Assembly (NCBI GenBank): GCA_009711785.1
Contig: VENA01000069.1
Location: 1-64,000 of the forward strand
Length of the DNA: 64,000 nt
Direction: 5' to 3'
Source of the DNA: Bacillota bacterium
GTDB taxonomy: Bacteria > Bacillota > Clostridia > Tissierellales > MES13
Part shown: piece by piece, positions 46,708 through 56,250 of the stretch
How the letters are laid out: each line of letters starts with the position of its first letter
Position numbering within the stretch: the first letter of the stretch is position 1
Translations under genes and position numbers: made by a program
The notes under the pieces: model-generated
Told to the model about the DNA's origin: nothing
The model's input: only the letters and a program-made list of their open reading frames with translations
Databases searched by the model: none

Positions 46708-47517
46708 ATGAAAAGATTTATTATAATTTTTTTAATTTTAATACTTACAGTAACAATAACTGCATGTTCTAATGAAAAACCAGCATCAACTTTAGATAAA
46801 GATACATTAGTAGTAGGAATGGAACTTGCTTACCCTCCCTTTGAATTGACAGATAAAGAAGGTAATCCATCGGGAATAAGTGTTGATTTAGCTAAGGCTT
46901 TAGGTGAATATCTAGGTAAGAATATAAGAATAGAAAATATGGCTTATCAAGGATTAATCCCATCACTTAAGACAGGAAAAATAGATTTAATAATATCATC
47001 AATGACAATAACTGATGAACGTTTAGAATCTATAGATTTTTCTAATCCCTATTGTAGGGCCTATCTTTCAGTATTAGCAAATAAAAACTCCGATATAGAA
47101 AGTATAGATGATTTAAATAAAAAGGGGAAAAAAGTTGCTGTTAAAAAGGGTACAACAGGACATATATATGCATCAGAAAATCTTAAAAATGCAGAAATTA
47201 TGGTATTTGATAAACAGGGTATATGTGTTTTAGAAGTAACTCAAGGTAAGGCAGATGCTTTTATTTATGATCAAATGACTATATATAAAAATTGGAAAAT
47301 GAATGAAAATAAAACAACTGCAATATTAAAACCATTTCAAGAGGAATTTGAACACTGGGGAATTGGTATGAGAAAGGAAAATGACAAATTAAGAAAAAGT
47401 GTAAATGAATTTTTAAAAGAATATAAAAATCAAGGTGGATTTGATAAATTAGCTAATAAATATCTAAAAGAACAAAAAGAAACCTTCGAAAAACTTAATA
47501 TACCATTTTTCTTTTAA
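46708..47517 (+). CDS. Polar amino-acid ABC transporter substrate-binding lipoprotein
   Basis: This 269-residue surface lipoprotein has a signal peptide ending in the lipobox TACS (Cys at about 20). The family-3 solute-binding pattern is clear: LVVGMELAYPPFE, GISVDLAKALGEYLGK, QGLIPSLKTGKIDLIISSMT and a C-terminal KLANKYLKEQ. It would deliver a polar amino acid or related ligand to the permease encoded 23 bp downstream. The ATG has AGGAGG upstream. First gene of the three-gene transporter operon. Confidence 0.93.
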   Translation: MKRFIIIFLILILTVTITACSNEKPASTLDKDTLVVGMELAYPPFELTDKEGNPSGISVDLAKALGEYLGKNIRIENMAYQGLIPSLKTGKIDLIISSMTITDERLESIDFSNPYCRAYLSVLANKNSDIESIDDLNKKGKKVAVKKGTTGHIYASENLKNAEIMVFDKQGICVLEVTQGKADAFIYDQMTIYKNWKMNENKTTAILKPFQEEFEHWGIGMRKENDKLRKSVNEFLKEYKNQGGFDKLANKYLKEQKETFEKLNIPFFF

Positions 47518-47540
47518 AAATAAAAAGAAGGGAAAATATT

Positions 47541-48365
47541 ATGGAGATAGAGGAAAGTATAAATAAAACAAACAATAAAGAGGGTTTATTTAAAAGATTA
47601 TTCATTTCTGATTCTGAAAATATATCAACTAAGAAGAGATTATTTAATGGGTTATTAATATTTTTACTTTTGGTATTTGTATTTATTTTTTCTATTGAAA
47701 AAATTGGATACGATATGAGATGGGGAGCAGTATTTAAGTATAAACATAAGTTTATATTAGGTTTTAAGATGACTTTTTTATTAAGTTTTTTTTCATTATT
47801 TACAAGCTTAATAATTGGAAGTTTTTTTACTGTAGCATCTAGATCTAAATTTCTACCTTTATACTATTTATATAGATTTTATGTTGCTATGATAAGAGGG
47901 ACACCTTTTTTAGTTCAGATATATGTATTTTTCTATGTTATAGGTACGGCCTTTAACTTAACTAATAGATATATAATGGGAATTATAATATTATCCTTAT
48001 TTTCAGGGGCATATGTTACTGAGATAATAAGATCTGGAATAGAAGGGATATCTAAAAGTCAGTTAGAAACCTCAGACTCCCTTGGCTTTAATACATATCA
48101 AAAGTATAGATATATTATAATACCCCAAGTGATTAAAAAGATAACACCGCCCTTAGCTGGACAGTTTTTATCCTTAGTTAAAGACTCATCATTACTTTCT
48201 GTAATAGCAGTAAATGAGCTTACTAAAAACATACAGGAAGCTGATTCATTAAATTTTGCATCTATAGAAAATTATTTACTTTTAGCAGGATTGTATATGA
48301 TTATAACTATTCCTTTATCATATTTATCTAAACTACTTGAAAGGAAATTTAGCTATGAATATTAA
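47541..48365 (+). CDS. Polar amino-acid ABC transporter permease
   Basis: This 274-residue membrane protein has five to six hydrophobic segments and the His/Glu/Gln/Arg-type permease signature: FYVAMIRGTPFLVQIY (about 113-128), and GAYVTEIIRSGIEGI followed by QLETSDSLGFNTYQKYRYII, the coupling-helix region that contacts the ATPase. The N-terminal 45 residues are a polar extension. ATG with GAAGGGAAAA upstream. It overlaps the ATPase gene by 11 bp. Confidence 0.93.
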   Translation: MEIEESINKTNNKEGLFKRLFISDSENISTKKRLFNGLLIFLLLVFVFIFSIEKIGYDMRWGAVFKYKHKFILGFKMTFLLSFFSLFTSLIIGSFFTVASRSKFLPLYYLYRFYVAMIRGTPFLVQIYVFFYVIGTAFNLTNRYIMGIIILSLFSGAYVTEIIRSGIEGISKSQLETSDSLGFNTYQKYRYIIIPQVIKKITPPLAGQFLSLVKDSSLLSVIAVNELTKNIQEADSLNFASIENYLLLAGLYMIITIPLSYLSKLLERKFSYEY

Positions 48366-49089
48366 TATAGATAATTTAACTAAAAGCTATGAAAATAATA
48401 AAGTGTTAAATGATATAAATATAAATCTTAAAAATATAACTTCCCTGGCAATAATAGGACCATCAGGAGGGGGGAAATCTACACTTTTAAGAATTTTAGC
48501 AGGGCTAGAAAAACCTGATAAAGGAAATATAAAAATAAATGATTGGAATATTTTATTTAATGAAAAGTATTTAAAAACATATAGAAAAAATATAGGTATG
48601 CTTTTTCAAGCATATAATTTATTTCCCCATATTTCAGCGATTAGAAATATAACTCTACCTTTAGAAGAAGTACATAAAATAAATAAAAAAGAAGCTTTTA
48701 AAAAAGCCCAAAGCTTATTAGAAAGATTTCAATTATCTAAACATAGTAATAAACGCCCAGATAAATTATCCGGAGGTCAAAAACAAAGGGTTGCAATAGC
48801 AAGAGCTTTAGCACTTAATTCTGAATTTTTATTATTTGATGAGCCAACTTCAGCTCTAGATCCTGAACTTACCATGGAAGTATTAGATATGATTAATAAT
48901 TTAAGAAAAGAAAATAAAGATTTAATACTTGTAACCCATGAAATGGGTTTTGCAAGGAAGGCTTGCGAATATACAATTTTCATATCAGAAGGTAAAATCA
49001 TAGAACATGGGGAAAGTGAAAGAATATTCACATCACCTAAAAGTAAAGAATTAAAAAGATTTTTAGGAAAGCTATTTCAGTGGCATTAA
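48355..49089 (+). CDS. Amino-acid ABC transporter ATP-binding protein
   Basis: This 244-residue ATPase powers the transporter. Walker A is GPSGGGKST (35-43), the Q-loop LFQAYNLFP (83-91), the signature LSGGQ (138-142), Walker B LLFDEP with Asp162/Glu163, and the switch His in VTHEMGF. ATG 48355 lies inside the end of the permease gene, with GAAAGGA about nine bases upstream; an in-frame TTG at 48337 is less likely. A terminator follows, so all three transporter genes form one operon. Confidence 0.95.
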   Translation: MNINIDNLTKSYENNKVLNDININLKNITSLAIIGPSGGGKSTLLRILAGLEKPDKGNIKINDWNILFNEKYLKTYRKNIGMLFQAYNLFPHISAIRNITLPLEEVHKINKKEAFKKAQSLLERFQLSKHSNKRPDKLSGGQKQRVAIARALALNSEFLLFDEPTSALDPELTMEVLDMINNLRKENKDLILVTHEMGFARKACEYTIFISEGKIIEHGESERIFTSPKSKELKRFLGKLFQWH

Positions 49090-49115
49090 TATCTATACAA
49101 GAATAAAATTAGTTA

Positions 49116-49146
49116 AAAAGTAAGGATTAAGTCCTTGCTTTTTTTA
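49116..49146 (+). terminator. Terminator of ABC transporter operon
   Basis: AAGTAAGGA pairs with TCCTTGCTT (one mismatch), then a T tract. Confidence 0.8.
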
Positions 49147-49235
49147 TATAAAAAATACATTTACTTTTAAATATAAATTCATAAATAACACATAATTATA
49201 ATACATATAATTCATGTATAAAAAATAATGAAAAT

Positions 49236-49252
49236 TTTACATGTATTTAACA
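49236..49252 (+). promoter_or_regulatory. Possible PhoP-like box
   Basis: TTTACA (49236-49241) and TTAACA (49247-49252) are spaced 11 bp apart, like the PhoP repeat units of Bacillus. They lie about 120 bp before a nucleotide phosphoesterase gene. Only two of the usual four repeats are seen. Confidence 0.2.
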
Positions 49253-49370
49253 TTATAGGAAGGTATAGGAGCTTATTTGGCGAATATTATAAATATTCAA
49301 ATTATTTTTAAGGAGGTGTTATTAAAATTAGTACATTTTTAATTAACCAAATTTAAAAGGGGGATAATAC

Positions 49371-52300
49371 ATGTTAAAGATTTCAAGAAAACTTAGTTTA
49401 TTATTGGTATTAACATTAGTACTTTCACTTATAATGCCGTTTAGTTTTGTTAGTGCCGAAGAGAATGATTCTGTCAATATCACGATACTTGGTACAAGTG
49501 ACATTCATGGTGCAATCAATAGTTGGTCCTATGAAAGTAATACTGATTATAAAAATGTAGGCTTAACTAGAATAGCTACTATGGTTAATGAAGTTAAAAA
49601 AGAAAATCCCAATACATTAGTAATTGATAATGGGGATACAGTTCAAGGTAGTATATTAACCGATGATTTATATAACACAGATTTAGAAAAGCCAAATCCT
49701 ATGATAGATGTTATGAATTATATCGGTTATGACGCTATGACTCTTGGTAATCATGAATTTAATTTTGGTTTAGATTTAATAGAAAAAATGAAAAATGAAG
49801 CTGATTTTAAAATATTATCAGCTAATATCTATAATGAAGATGGTTCTAATTTTCAAACACCATATGTAATTAAAGAGGTTTCAGGAATAAAGGTAGGTAT
49901 TCTTGGTCTTACAGTACCTAGTATTCCTAGATGGGATGGACCTAAGGTTGAAGGTCTAGAATTTAAGCATATGGGTAAAGAAGCTAATAAATATGTAAAA
50001 GAAATGAAAGAAAAAGGCGCAGATGTAATAATAGCTACAGCCCATGCTGGGTTAGAAACTAGACATGAAGATGATGGTAGTGACGCAGCAATAAATATAA
50101 TAAAAGAGGCTCCTGAAATAGAAGCATTACTAGTTGGTCATGACCATAAATCCATTTCAGAAGAAATAGATTCTACATTAGTAGGTGCTCCTGCTGCTAA
50201 ATATGGTCAAGCTACAGAAGTTGTTAGATTTGATCTTAACTTAGTAAAGGATGGAGATAGTTGGAAAGTTAATAATAAAACTGTAGATACCTTAACAATT
50301 GCTGATTATGAAGCTAATAAAGAACTTAGTGAATATGCTAAAGGATACCATGAAGCTACTATAGATTTTCTTAAGGATCCAATAGCTACAGCAACAGGGG
50401 ATTTTCATCCTGAAAGTGAAGTGCCAGGAATTCCAGAAGCACAGATTAAAGATACAGCTGTTATAGATTTAATTAATAAAGTGCAATTAGAATACACAGA
50501 TGCAGATATATCAGCTGCTGCTTTATTTAAATCCTCTTCTAATATAAAAGAGGGAGAAGTATCATATTCTGATGTATTTGATATCTATAAGTATCCTAAT
50601 ACATTATATGCAGTTAAGGTTACAGGTAAAGAGTTAAAGGATTATATGGAGTGGTCAGCTTCATACTTTAATACTTATAAACCTGGGGATTTAACTATTA
50701 GTTTTAACCCTAATATTAGAGGATATAATTATGATATGTTCCAGGGAGTAGATTATAAGATAGATATATCTAAGCCAGCTGGAGAAAGAATTACAGATTT
50801 AACCTTTAATGGAGAAAAAGTAAAGGATGATCAAGTATTTAAGCTAGCTATCAATAACTATAGATATGGTGGACTTACTTCTATGGGAATTATAAGTAAT
50901 GAAGCATATTTTAAATCTGATCCTGATACATTAAGAGGATATATTAAAGATTATATGGAGAAAAAAGGTACTATAGAGCCAACAGTTGATAATAACTGGG
51001 AAATAATAGGCGCTGATTTAGATAGTCCATTGAGAGATGAAGTAATTCAAATGGTTAAAGATGGTGAAATAGAAATACCAACATCTGAAGATGGAAGAAC
51101 TGACAATGTAAAAGCATTAAATATCTTTGAACTTGTTAATGAAGGAAAATTATCAAAGGATGTTATTAAAGAAAATAATATTAAAGTTCCTATAACAATA
51201 GTTCATACAAACGATACCCACGGAAGGGTTAAAGAAGGTAAGTATGATGGAATGGGCTTTGCTAAATTAACTACAAAAATAAATGATCTTAGAAAAACAA
51301 ATCCTAATATGTTAGTACTAGATGCAGGAGATGCTTTCCATGGTCAGACAATAGCTTCTTTAGTTGAAGGAGAAAGTATAGTTGAGATTATGAATACTAT
51401 CGGATATGACGCTATGGCAGCAGGTAATCATGACTTTAACTATGGTCAAGATAGATTAGTAGAATTATCTAATATGGCTAATTTTCCTATTTTAGCTGCT
51501 AATGTTTTAAAGGATGATGAGTCTATATTAGATAAGTATACAATTAAAGAAATGGGTGGAGTTAAAGTAGGTATATTCGGACTTTCTACTCCTGAAACTA
51601 CTTATAAAACTCATCCAAAGAATGTTGAAGGGCTTAAGTTTAAAGATCCAGCTATAGTGGCTCAGGAAATGGTAGATGAGCTTAAGGATAAAACAGATGT
51701 TTTAGTTTGTTTATCCCACTTAGGATTAGATGAAGCTTCAACATATACTAGTGAATATGTTGTTAATAAAGTTGATGGAATAGATATAGTAGTAGATGGA
51801 CATAGTCACAGTACATTAGAAAATGGTAAAAAGATTAATGATACTTTAATAGTTCAAGCAGGGGAATATGATAAGAATTTAGGTATTGTTAATTTTTCAT
51901 ATGAAGATGGTGAAATTAAAGATTTAAATGCTTCACTATTTACAAAGGATGAAGCGAGTGAAATAAAAGAAGATTTAGATGTAGTAGCAGTAGTTGAAGA
52001 AATTGAAAAAGAAAATGATAAGGTACTTTCAGCTGTTGTAGGAAACACTGACTTTAATTTATTAGGAGAAAGACAAGATGTAAGAACAGGTGAGACTAAT
52101 TTAGGTAATTTAATAACAGAGTCTATGTTAAAGGCTACTAAAGCTGATGTTGTTTTAACTAATGGTGGAGGAATTAGAGCTTCTATTTCACCAGGGGAAA
52201 TAACAAAGGGTGATGTAATAACAGTACTACCTTTTGGAAACTTTATTGAAGTAATAAAAGTTAAGGGTTCAGATATAGTAAAAGCATTAGAACATGGTAT

Positions 52301-52775
52301 ATCTGATTATCCTGAAACAAAGGGAGCATTCCCACATATTGCTGGTATGACATTTGAATTTGATGAAAATAAAGAAGCTGGAAATAGAGTTATGGAAGTT
52401 AAAGTTAATGGTAAAGCTATTAACTTAGATAAAACTTATAAACTTGCTACTAATGATTTCTTAGCAGCAGGTGGAGATAACTATTCAATGTTTAAAGGAA
52501 AAGAAACAGTTACTCAATTAGCAGGACTTGATGAAATAGTTATAGACCACATTAAAAAATACGGAGTAAAAGATGCTAAGGTAGATGGTAGAATTGGTTT
52601 ATATACTCCTAAAGAAAAACCAGCTTTAGAAACATATGTTGTTAAACCAGGAGATGTTTTATGGAAGATAGGAAATAAATTTAAAGTAAGTTGGGAAAAA
52701 TTAGCTAAACTTAATAACTTAAATAATCCTAACTTAATTTTACCTGGTCAAGAACTAGCAATTCCTCAACAATAA
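49371..52775 (+). CDS. Two-headed 2',3'-cyclic phosphodiesterase/5'-nucleotidase with LysM (YfkN-like)
   Basis: This 1134-residue secreted enzyme releases phosphate from nucleotides outside the cell. A signal peptide (about 1-30) is followed by a first metallophosphatase half (about 36-560) resembling CpdB, with TSDIHG (near 44), GDTVQGS, LGNHEFNFG (near 127) and DVFDIYKYPNTLYAVKVTG. The second half (about 605-1070) resembles UshA/5'-nucleotidase, with HTNDTHGR (near 613), AGNHDFNYG (near 686) and NGGGIRAS (near 931, nucleobase-binding domain). One C-terminal LysM (about 1085-1133) should attach it to peptidoglycan. The ATG follows AAGGGGG. B. subtilis YfkN has the same two-headed design but a different anchor. 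Confidence 0.93.
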   Translation: MLKISRKLSLLLVLTLVLSLIMPFSFVSAEENDSVNITILGTSDIHGAINSWSYESNTDYKNVGLTRIATMVNEVKKENPNTLVIDNGDTVQGSILTDDLYNTDLEKPNPMIDVMNYIGYDAMTLGNHEFNFGLDLIEKMKNEADFKILSANIYNEDGSNFQTPYVIKEVSGIKVGILGLTVPSIPRWDGPKVEGLEFKHMGKEANKYVKEMKEKGADVIIATAHAGLETRHEDDGSDAAINIIKEAPEIEALLVGHDHKSISEEIDSTLVGAPAAKYGQATEVVRFDLNLVKDGDSWKVNNKTVDTLTIADYEANKELSEYAKGYHEATIDFLKDPIATATGDFHPESEVPGIPEAQIKDTAVIDLINKVQLEYTDADISAAALFKSSSNIKEGEVSYSDVFDIYKYPNTLYAVKVTGKELKDYMEWSASYFNTYKPGDLTISFNPNIRGYNYDMFQGVDYKIDISKPAGERITDLTFNGEKVKDDQVFKLAINNYRYGGLTSMGIISNEAYFKSDPDTLRGYIKDYMEKKGTIEPTVDNNWEIIGADLDSPLRDEVIQMVKDGEIEIPTSEDGRTDNVKALNIFELVNEGKLSKDVIKENNIKVPITIVHTNDTHGRVKEGKYDGMGFAKLTTKINDLRKTNPNMLVLDAGDAFHGQTIASLVEGESIVEIMNTIGYDAMAAGNHDFNYGQDRLVELSNMANFPILAANVLKDDESILDKYTIKEMGGVKVGIFGLSTPETTYKTHPKNVEGLKFKDPAIVAQEMVDELKDKTDVLVCLSHLGLDEASTYTSEYVVNKVDGIDIVVDGHSHSTLENGKKINDTLIVQAGEYDKNLGIVNFSYEDGEIKDLNASLFTKDEASEIKEDLDVVAVVEEIEKENDKVLSAVVGNTDFNLLGERQDVRTGETNLGNLITESMLKATKADVVLTNGGGIRASISPGEITKGDVITVLPFGNFIEVIKVKGSDIVKALEHGISDYPETKGAFPHIAGMTFEFDENKEAGNRVMEVKVNGKAINLDKTYKLATNDFLAAGGDNYSMFKGKETVTQLAGLDEIVIDHIKKYGVKDAKVDGRIGLYTPKEKPALETYVVKPGDVLWKIGNKFKVSWEKLAKLNNLNNPNLILPGQELAIPQQ

Positions 52776-52780
52776 GAATT

Positions 52781-52819
52781 AAGCTTAATTAAGGAGAAAT
52801 TCCTTAATTAAGCTTTTTT
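52781..52819 (+). terminator. Terminator of phosphoesterase gene
   Basis: AAGCTTAATTAAGGA pairs with TCCTTAATTAAGCTT around GAAAT, then Ts. A near-copy occurs at 53446-53482. Confidence 0.92.
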
Positions 52820-52887
52820 ACTTTAAAACATCTATCTTTTTTGATACTATAGTAATATAAATTTACTAAAAATTAGGAGCGTGCTAT

Positions 52888-53445
52888 TTGGAAAATAAAA
52901 TTATAAAGGAATTATCAAAAAAAATAAGAAAATTAAGAAATAATCAAAAAATGACTCTAAAGGATATGAGCAAAAAAACTAACTTATCTGTAAGTTTCCT
53001 TTCACAAGTAGAAAGGGGAGAATCATCCATAGCGATAACTTCTCTAAAAAAGATAGCAGATGCCTTAGATGTATCAATAACAGATTTTTTTGAAGAAAAA
53101 CATAAACAAAAGTTTACTAGAAAAAAAGATGATCAGCAGATATTTAAATTAGAAGGATCAAACACTGAGTATATTAGATTGAGTGGAGATTTTTCTAAAA
53201 GAACGATGGAAACCTTATTAGTACAAATTGCCCCTAATGAAAAACATGGAACTAAATTTACCCATCCTGGAGAAGAATTTGTATATGTTTTAGAGGGAGC
53301 AATAATAGTAAACTTAGAGGGTGAAGAAGTTTTACTTAAGGCTGGAGAATCTATTCATTATCCATCGGAGATATCCCATTATTGGGTAAATCCTTTAAAT
53401 CAAAAGTCTAAAGTACTAAGTGTATTATCAGTTACATTATTTTAA
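52888..53445 (+). CDS. XRE family regulator with cupin domain
   Basis: This 185-residue regulator has an N-terminal XRE/Cro helix-turn-helix (about 5-65, MTLKDMSKKTNLSVSFLSQVERGE in outline). The C-terminal cupin_2 domain (about 105-180) contains PGEEFVYVLEGAIIV and AGESIHYPSEISHYW, whose His and Glu residues could hold a metal or ligand. Such proteins (PuuR/SinR-like with cupin) regulate small-metabolite genes. The TTG start has AGGAGCG upstream. It sits alone between two nearly identical terminators, upstream of the aro cluster. A link to aromatic amino-acid control is only positional. Confidence 0.9.
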   Translation: MENKIIKELSKKIRKLRNNQKMTLKDMSKKTNLSVSFLSQVERGESSIAITSLKKIADALDVSITDFFEEKHKQKFTRKKDDQQIFKLEGSNTEYIRLSGDFSKRTMETLLVQIAPNEKHGTKFTHPGEEFVYVLEGAIIVNLEGEEVLLKAGESIHYPSEISHYWVNPLNQKSKVLSVLSVTLF

Positions 53446-53482
53446 GCTTAATTAGGGAAAGTTCCTTAATTAAGTTTTTTTA
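53446..53482 (+). terminator. Terminator of XRE-cupin gene
   Basis: CTTAATTAGGGA and TTCCTTAATTAAG pair around AAG, then a T tract. It is nearly the same sequence as the terminator at 52781. Confidence 0.88.
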
Positions 53483-53602
53483 TTATTAAAAGTAATCAGG
53501 GAATAAAAATATGTTTTGAAAATTTATAATTTGCCATATAAACTAAATAATATAGATAAAGAAGGAATTTAAAATTTCTAAGAAATGAAAGGGGTAGTTT
53601 AG

Positions 53603-54883
53603 TTGAAATGTGTAAAAATTATACCTTCAAGGCTAAATGGAGATATAGAAATACCTCCATCAAAAAGTATAGGACATAGAGCATTAATAAGTGCAGGTTT
53701 ATCAAAGGGAGTTAGTGATATTAAAAATTTAATGTTTTCTGATGATATTACTGCAACATTAAATGCTATGAAAGATTTTGGAGCTAAAGAAATAGAGAAA
53801 GAAAATAACAGGGTAACATTAAAGGGGATAGATAAATTTAAAAAGCCTAAAGAAAGTATAGATTGTAAAGAATCAGGGTCAACATTAAGGTTTTTAATTC
53901 CTATGGCAGGACTTATAGGAGAGGAAATAACTTTTAATGGTAGGGGAAAGTTAATTGAAAGGCCATTAAAAACCTATTATGAAATTTTTAAAAAGCAAAA
54001 TATAAAATATAAAAATAATGATGGAAAACTCCCACTAACTGTAAATGGTTTATTAAACCCCGGAACTTTTAAGGTGAAGGGAAATATAAGCTCTCAATTT
54101 ATATCAGGGCTTATGTTTGTATTACCATTACTAAATGGAGATTCTAAAATCATAATAACAACTAAATTAGAATCAAAGGGCTATGTTGATTTGACAATGG
54201 ATGTTTTAAATAAATTTGGAGTAGAGATTGAAAATAAAGAGTATAAAGAATTTTTAATAAAGGGAAATCAAAGATATAAAAGTAGAAATTATAGAGTAGA
54301 GGGGGATTTTTCCCAGGCTGCATTTTGGATTGTTGGAGGTTTATTAGGAGGTAATATAAATTGTTTTAACTTAGATATAGATTCCCTTCAAGGAGATAAA
54401 GTAATATTAGATATAGTAAAGAAAATGGGAGGAAAGTTCTTAATTAAAGAAAACAATATAAAAATAAAACCCTCTAAAACAAAGGGAATAGAAATAGATG
54501 CATCCCAGTGTCCTGATTTAGTACCAATTCTTGCTGTATTCGCTTCTTTAAGTGAGGGGATAACTAAAATAAGCAATGCAAAGAGACTTAGGATAAAGGA
54601 ATCAGATAGATTAAAGGCTATAAGTACTGAACTTAATAAATTAGGAGCTTCAGTTACTGAATTAGAAGATGGATTAGTTATAAAGGGTAAGGAAAAATTA
54701 AATGGAGGAGTGGTTGATAGCTGGAATGATCATCGCATAGCCATGGCGTTAGCTATAGCAAGTATAAAATGTAGTGAAGCTGTTATTATAAAGGGAAGTG
54801 AAGCTATTAACAAATCATATCCCCATTTTTGGATGGACTTAAAGAAGTTAGGAGGCAAAATAGATGAGTGGAGTATGGGGTAA
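53603..54883 (+). CDS. aroA: 3-phosphoshikimate 1-carboxyvinyltransferase (EPSP synthase)
   Basis: EPSP synthase joins shikimate-3-phosphate and phosphoenolpyruvate in the sixth step of the shikimate pathway. The 426-residue protein is full length. Motifs are [13 protein letters not shown] (substrate lysine, about 18-30), [11 protein letters not shown] (about 91-101), [18 protein letters not shown] near 330 and [11 protein letters not shown] near 374. The TTG start has GGGG about ten bases before it. It is the first of four aro genes and overlaps aroC by 20 bp. Confidence 0.96.
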   Translation: MKCVKIIPSRLNGDIEIPPSKSIGHRALISAGLSKGVSDIKNLMFSDDITATLNAMKDFGAKEIEKENNRVTLKGIDKFKKPKESIDCKESGSTLRFLIPMAGLIGEEITFNGRGKLIERPLKTYYEIFKKQNIKYKNNDGKLPLTVNGLLNPGTFKVKGNISSQFISGLMFVLPLLNGDSKIIITTKLESKGYVDLTMDVLNKFGVEIENKEYKEFLIKGNQRYKSRNYRVEGDFSQAAFWIVGGLLGGNINCFNLDIDSLQGDKVILDIVKKMGGKFLIKENNIKIKPSKTKGIEIDASQCPDLVPILAVFASLSEGITKISNAKRLRIKESDRLKAISTELNKLGASVTELEDGLVIKGKEKLNGGVVDSWNDHRIAMALAIASIKCSEAVIIKGSEAINKSYPHFWMDLKKLGGKIDEWSMG

Positions 54884-55964
54884 TAGATTAAAGCTTTCAA
54901 TTTTTGGAGAATCCCATGGTAAAGGCATCGGTGTAGTAATAGATGGATTACCAGCAGGGATAGAGCTAGACTTAGATTTTATTAATAAGGAAATGAAAAG
55001 AAGAGCACCGGGTAATAAAAGAATATCTACTTCAAGAAAGGAAAAGGATGAGTTTAACATAATAAGTGGATATTTTAATAATAAAGCGACAGGTTCACCT
55101 ATATGCTGCATGATAGAAAATACTAATCAAAAATCAAAGGATTACGAAAGTATAAGATACATTATGAGACCTGGGCATGCAGATTATACTGGAAATATAA
55201 AATATTTAGGAGCTAATGATTATAGAGGTGGGGGTCACTTTTCTGGAAGATTAACAGCACCCTTAGTGTTTGCAGGGGCTATAGCTAAACAGATTTTACT
55301 AAAAAAGAAAATAGTAATAGGAAGTCATATAAAAAGTATAGGTAATATTAATGATGATACCTTTAATTTAACTAACATAGGAAGTAAAGAGTTAGAAGAA
55401 ATAATAAAAAAAGAATTTCCTGTTATTGATGATTATAAAGGTAGAGAAATGAAAGAAGCAATTATTAAAGCTAAAGAGGATAAAGATTCTTTAGGTGGTG
55501 TAATAGAAACTGCAATAGTTAATCTACAAGCTGGAGTTGGCGAACCATTTTTTGATTCCATAGAAAGTAATATAGCCCATATGCTATTTTCTATTCCAGG
55601 AGTTAAGGGTGTAGAGTTTGGTAAGGGTTTTGATATTACTAAGATGAAGGGGTCTGAAGCTAATGATAAGTTTTATATAGAAAAGGGTAATATAAAAACA
55701 GATACAAATAATAATGGAGGAATAAACGGTGGAATAAGTAATGGGATGCCAATTATATTTAATACAGCATTCAAGCCAACTCCATCAATAGGAAAAAAGC
55801 AAAGAACTGTTGATTTATCAAAAGATGAAAATATAGAGTTTAGTATAAAAGGGCGGCATGATCCATGTATAGTGCCAAGGGCATTAGTAGTAGTTGAATC
55901 TGTTTCAGCAATAGCTTTATTAGATTTAATAATAGAAAGGAATGGAATGTCATGGATAGTTTAG
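54864..55964 (+). CDS. aroC: Chorismate synthase
   Basis: Chorismate synthase converts EPSP to chorismate with reduced FMN. The 366-residue protein shows [18 protein letters not shown] (about 14-31), [17 protein letters not shown], the signature [15 protein letters not shown] (about 101-115), [14 protein letters not shown] and the C-terminal [15 protein letters not shown]. The ATG lies inside the end of aroA, with TTAGGAGG upstream, and the gene overlaps the chorismate mutase by 13 bp, so the three are translationally coupled. Confidence 0.97.
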   Translation: MSGVWGNRLKLSIFGESHGKGIGVVIDGLPAGIELDLDFINKEMKRRAPGNKRISTSRKEKDEFNIISGYFNNKATGSPICCMIENTNQKSKDYESIRYIMRPGHADYTGNIKYLGANDYRGGGHFSGRLTAPLVFAGAIAKQILLKKKIVIGSHIKSIGNINDDTFNLTNIGSKELEEIIKKEFPVIDDYKGREMKEAIIKAKEDKDSLGGVIETAIVNLQAGVGEPFFDSIESNIAHMLFSIPGVKGVEFGKGFDITKMKGSEANDKFYIEKGNIKTDTNNNGGINGGISNGMPIIFNTAFKPTPSIGKKQRTVDLSKDENIEFSIKGRHDPCIVPRALVVVESVSAIALLDLIIERNGMSWIV

Positions 55965-56224
55965 ATAAACTAAGGGAAGATATTGATTTAATAGATAAAG
56001 AACTTATTAAGTTATTTGAAAAGAGGATAGAAAAGGTTTATGAAATAGCTGAATATAAAAAAGAAAACAAAATGCCTATATTTGATGAAAATAGGGAAGA
56101 AGAAGTAATAAAAAGAAATATAAAAGATAAAGAAAAGTCTAAACAGGTAATTATTAAAGATTTTTTGAAATTTATAATGGATACTAGTAAAGATATACAG
56201 AAAAATAAAAACAATGTTAAATAG
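55952..56224 (+). CDS. Chorismate mutase, AroQ type
   Basis: Chorismate mutase turns chorismate into prephenate for phenylalanine and tyrosine. The 90-residue single-domain protein has the AroQ helical pattern: [19 protein letters not shown] (3-21), FEKRIEKVYEIAEYKK with the active-site Arg/Lys (21-36) and FDENREEEVIKR (44-55). It is not fused to prephenate dehydratase or DAHP synthase here. ATG overlaps the aroC end. The next gene, aroE, begins 26 bp later. Confidence 0.92.
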   Translation: MDSLDKLREDIDLIDKELIKLFEKRIEKVYEIAEYKKENKMPIFDENREEEVIKRNIKDKEKSKQVIIKDFLKFIMDTSKDIQKNKNNVK

Positions 56225-56250
56225 AGAAAAAAATTAATTGGAGGATATAA

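Noticed and set aside
53483-53602. Possible T-box or other leader before the aro operon
   Set aside because: The 120-base gap is too short and lacks the conserved T-box sequence and an upstream competing terminator other than that of the preceding gene.
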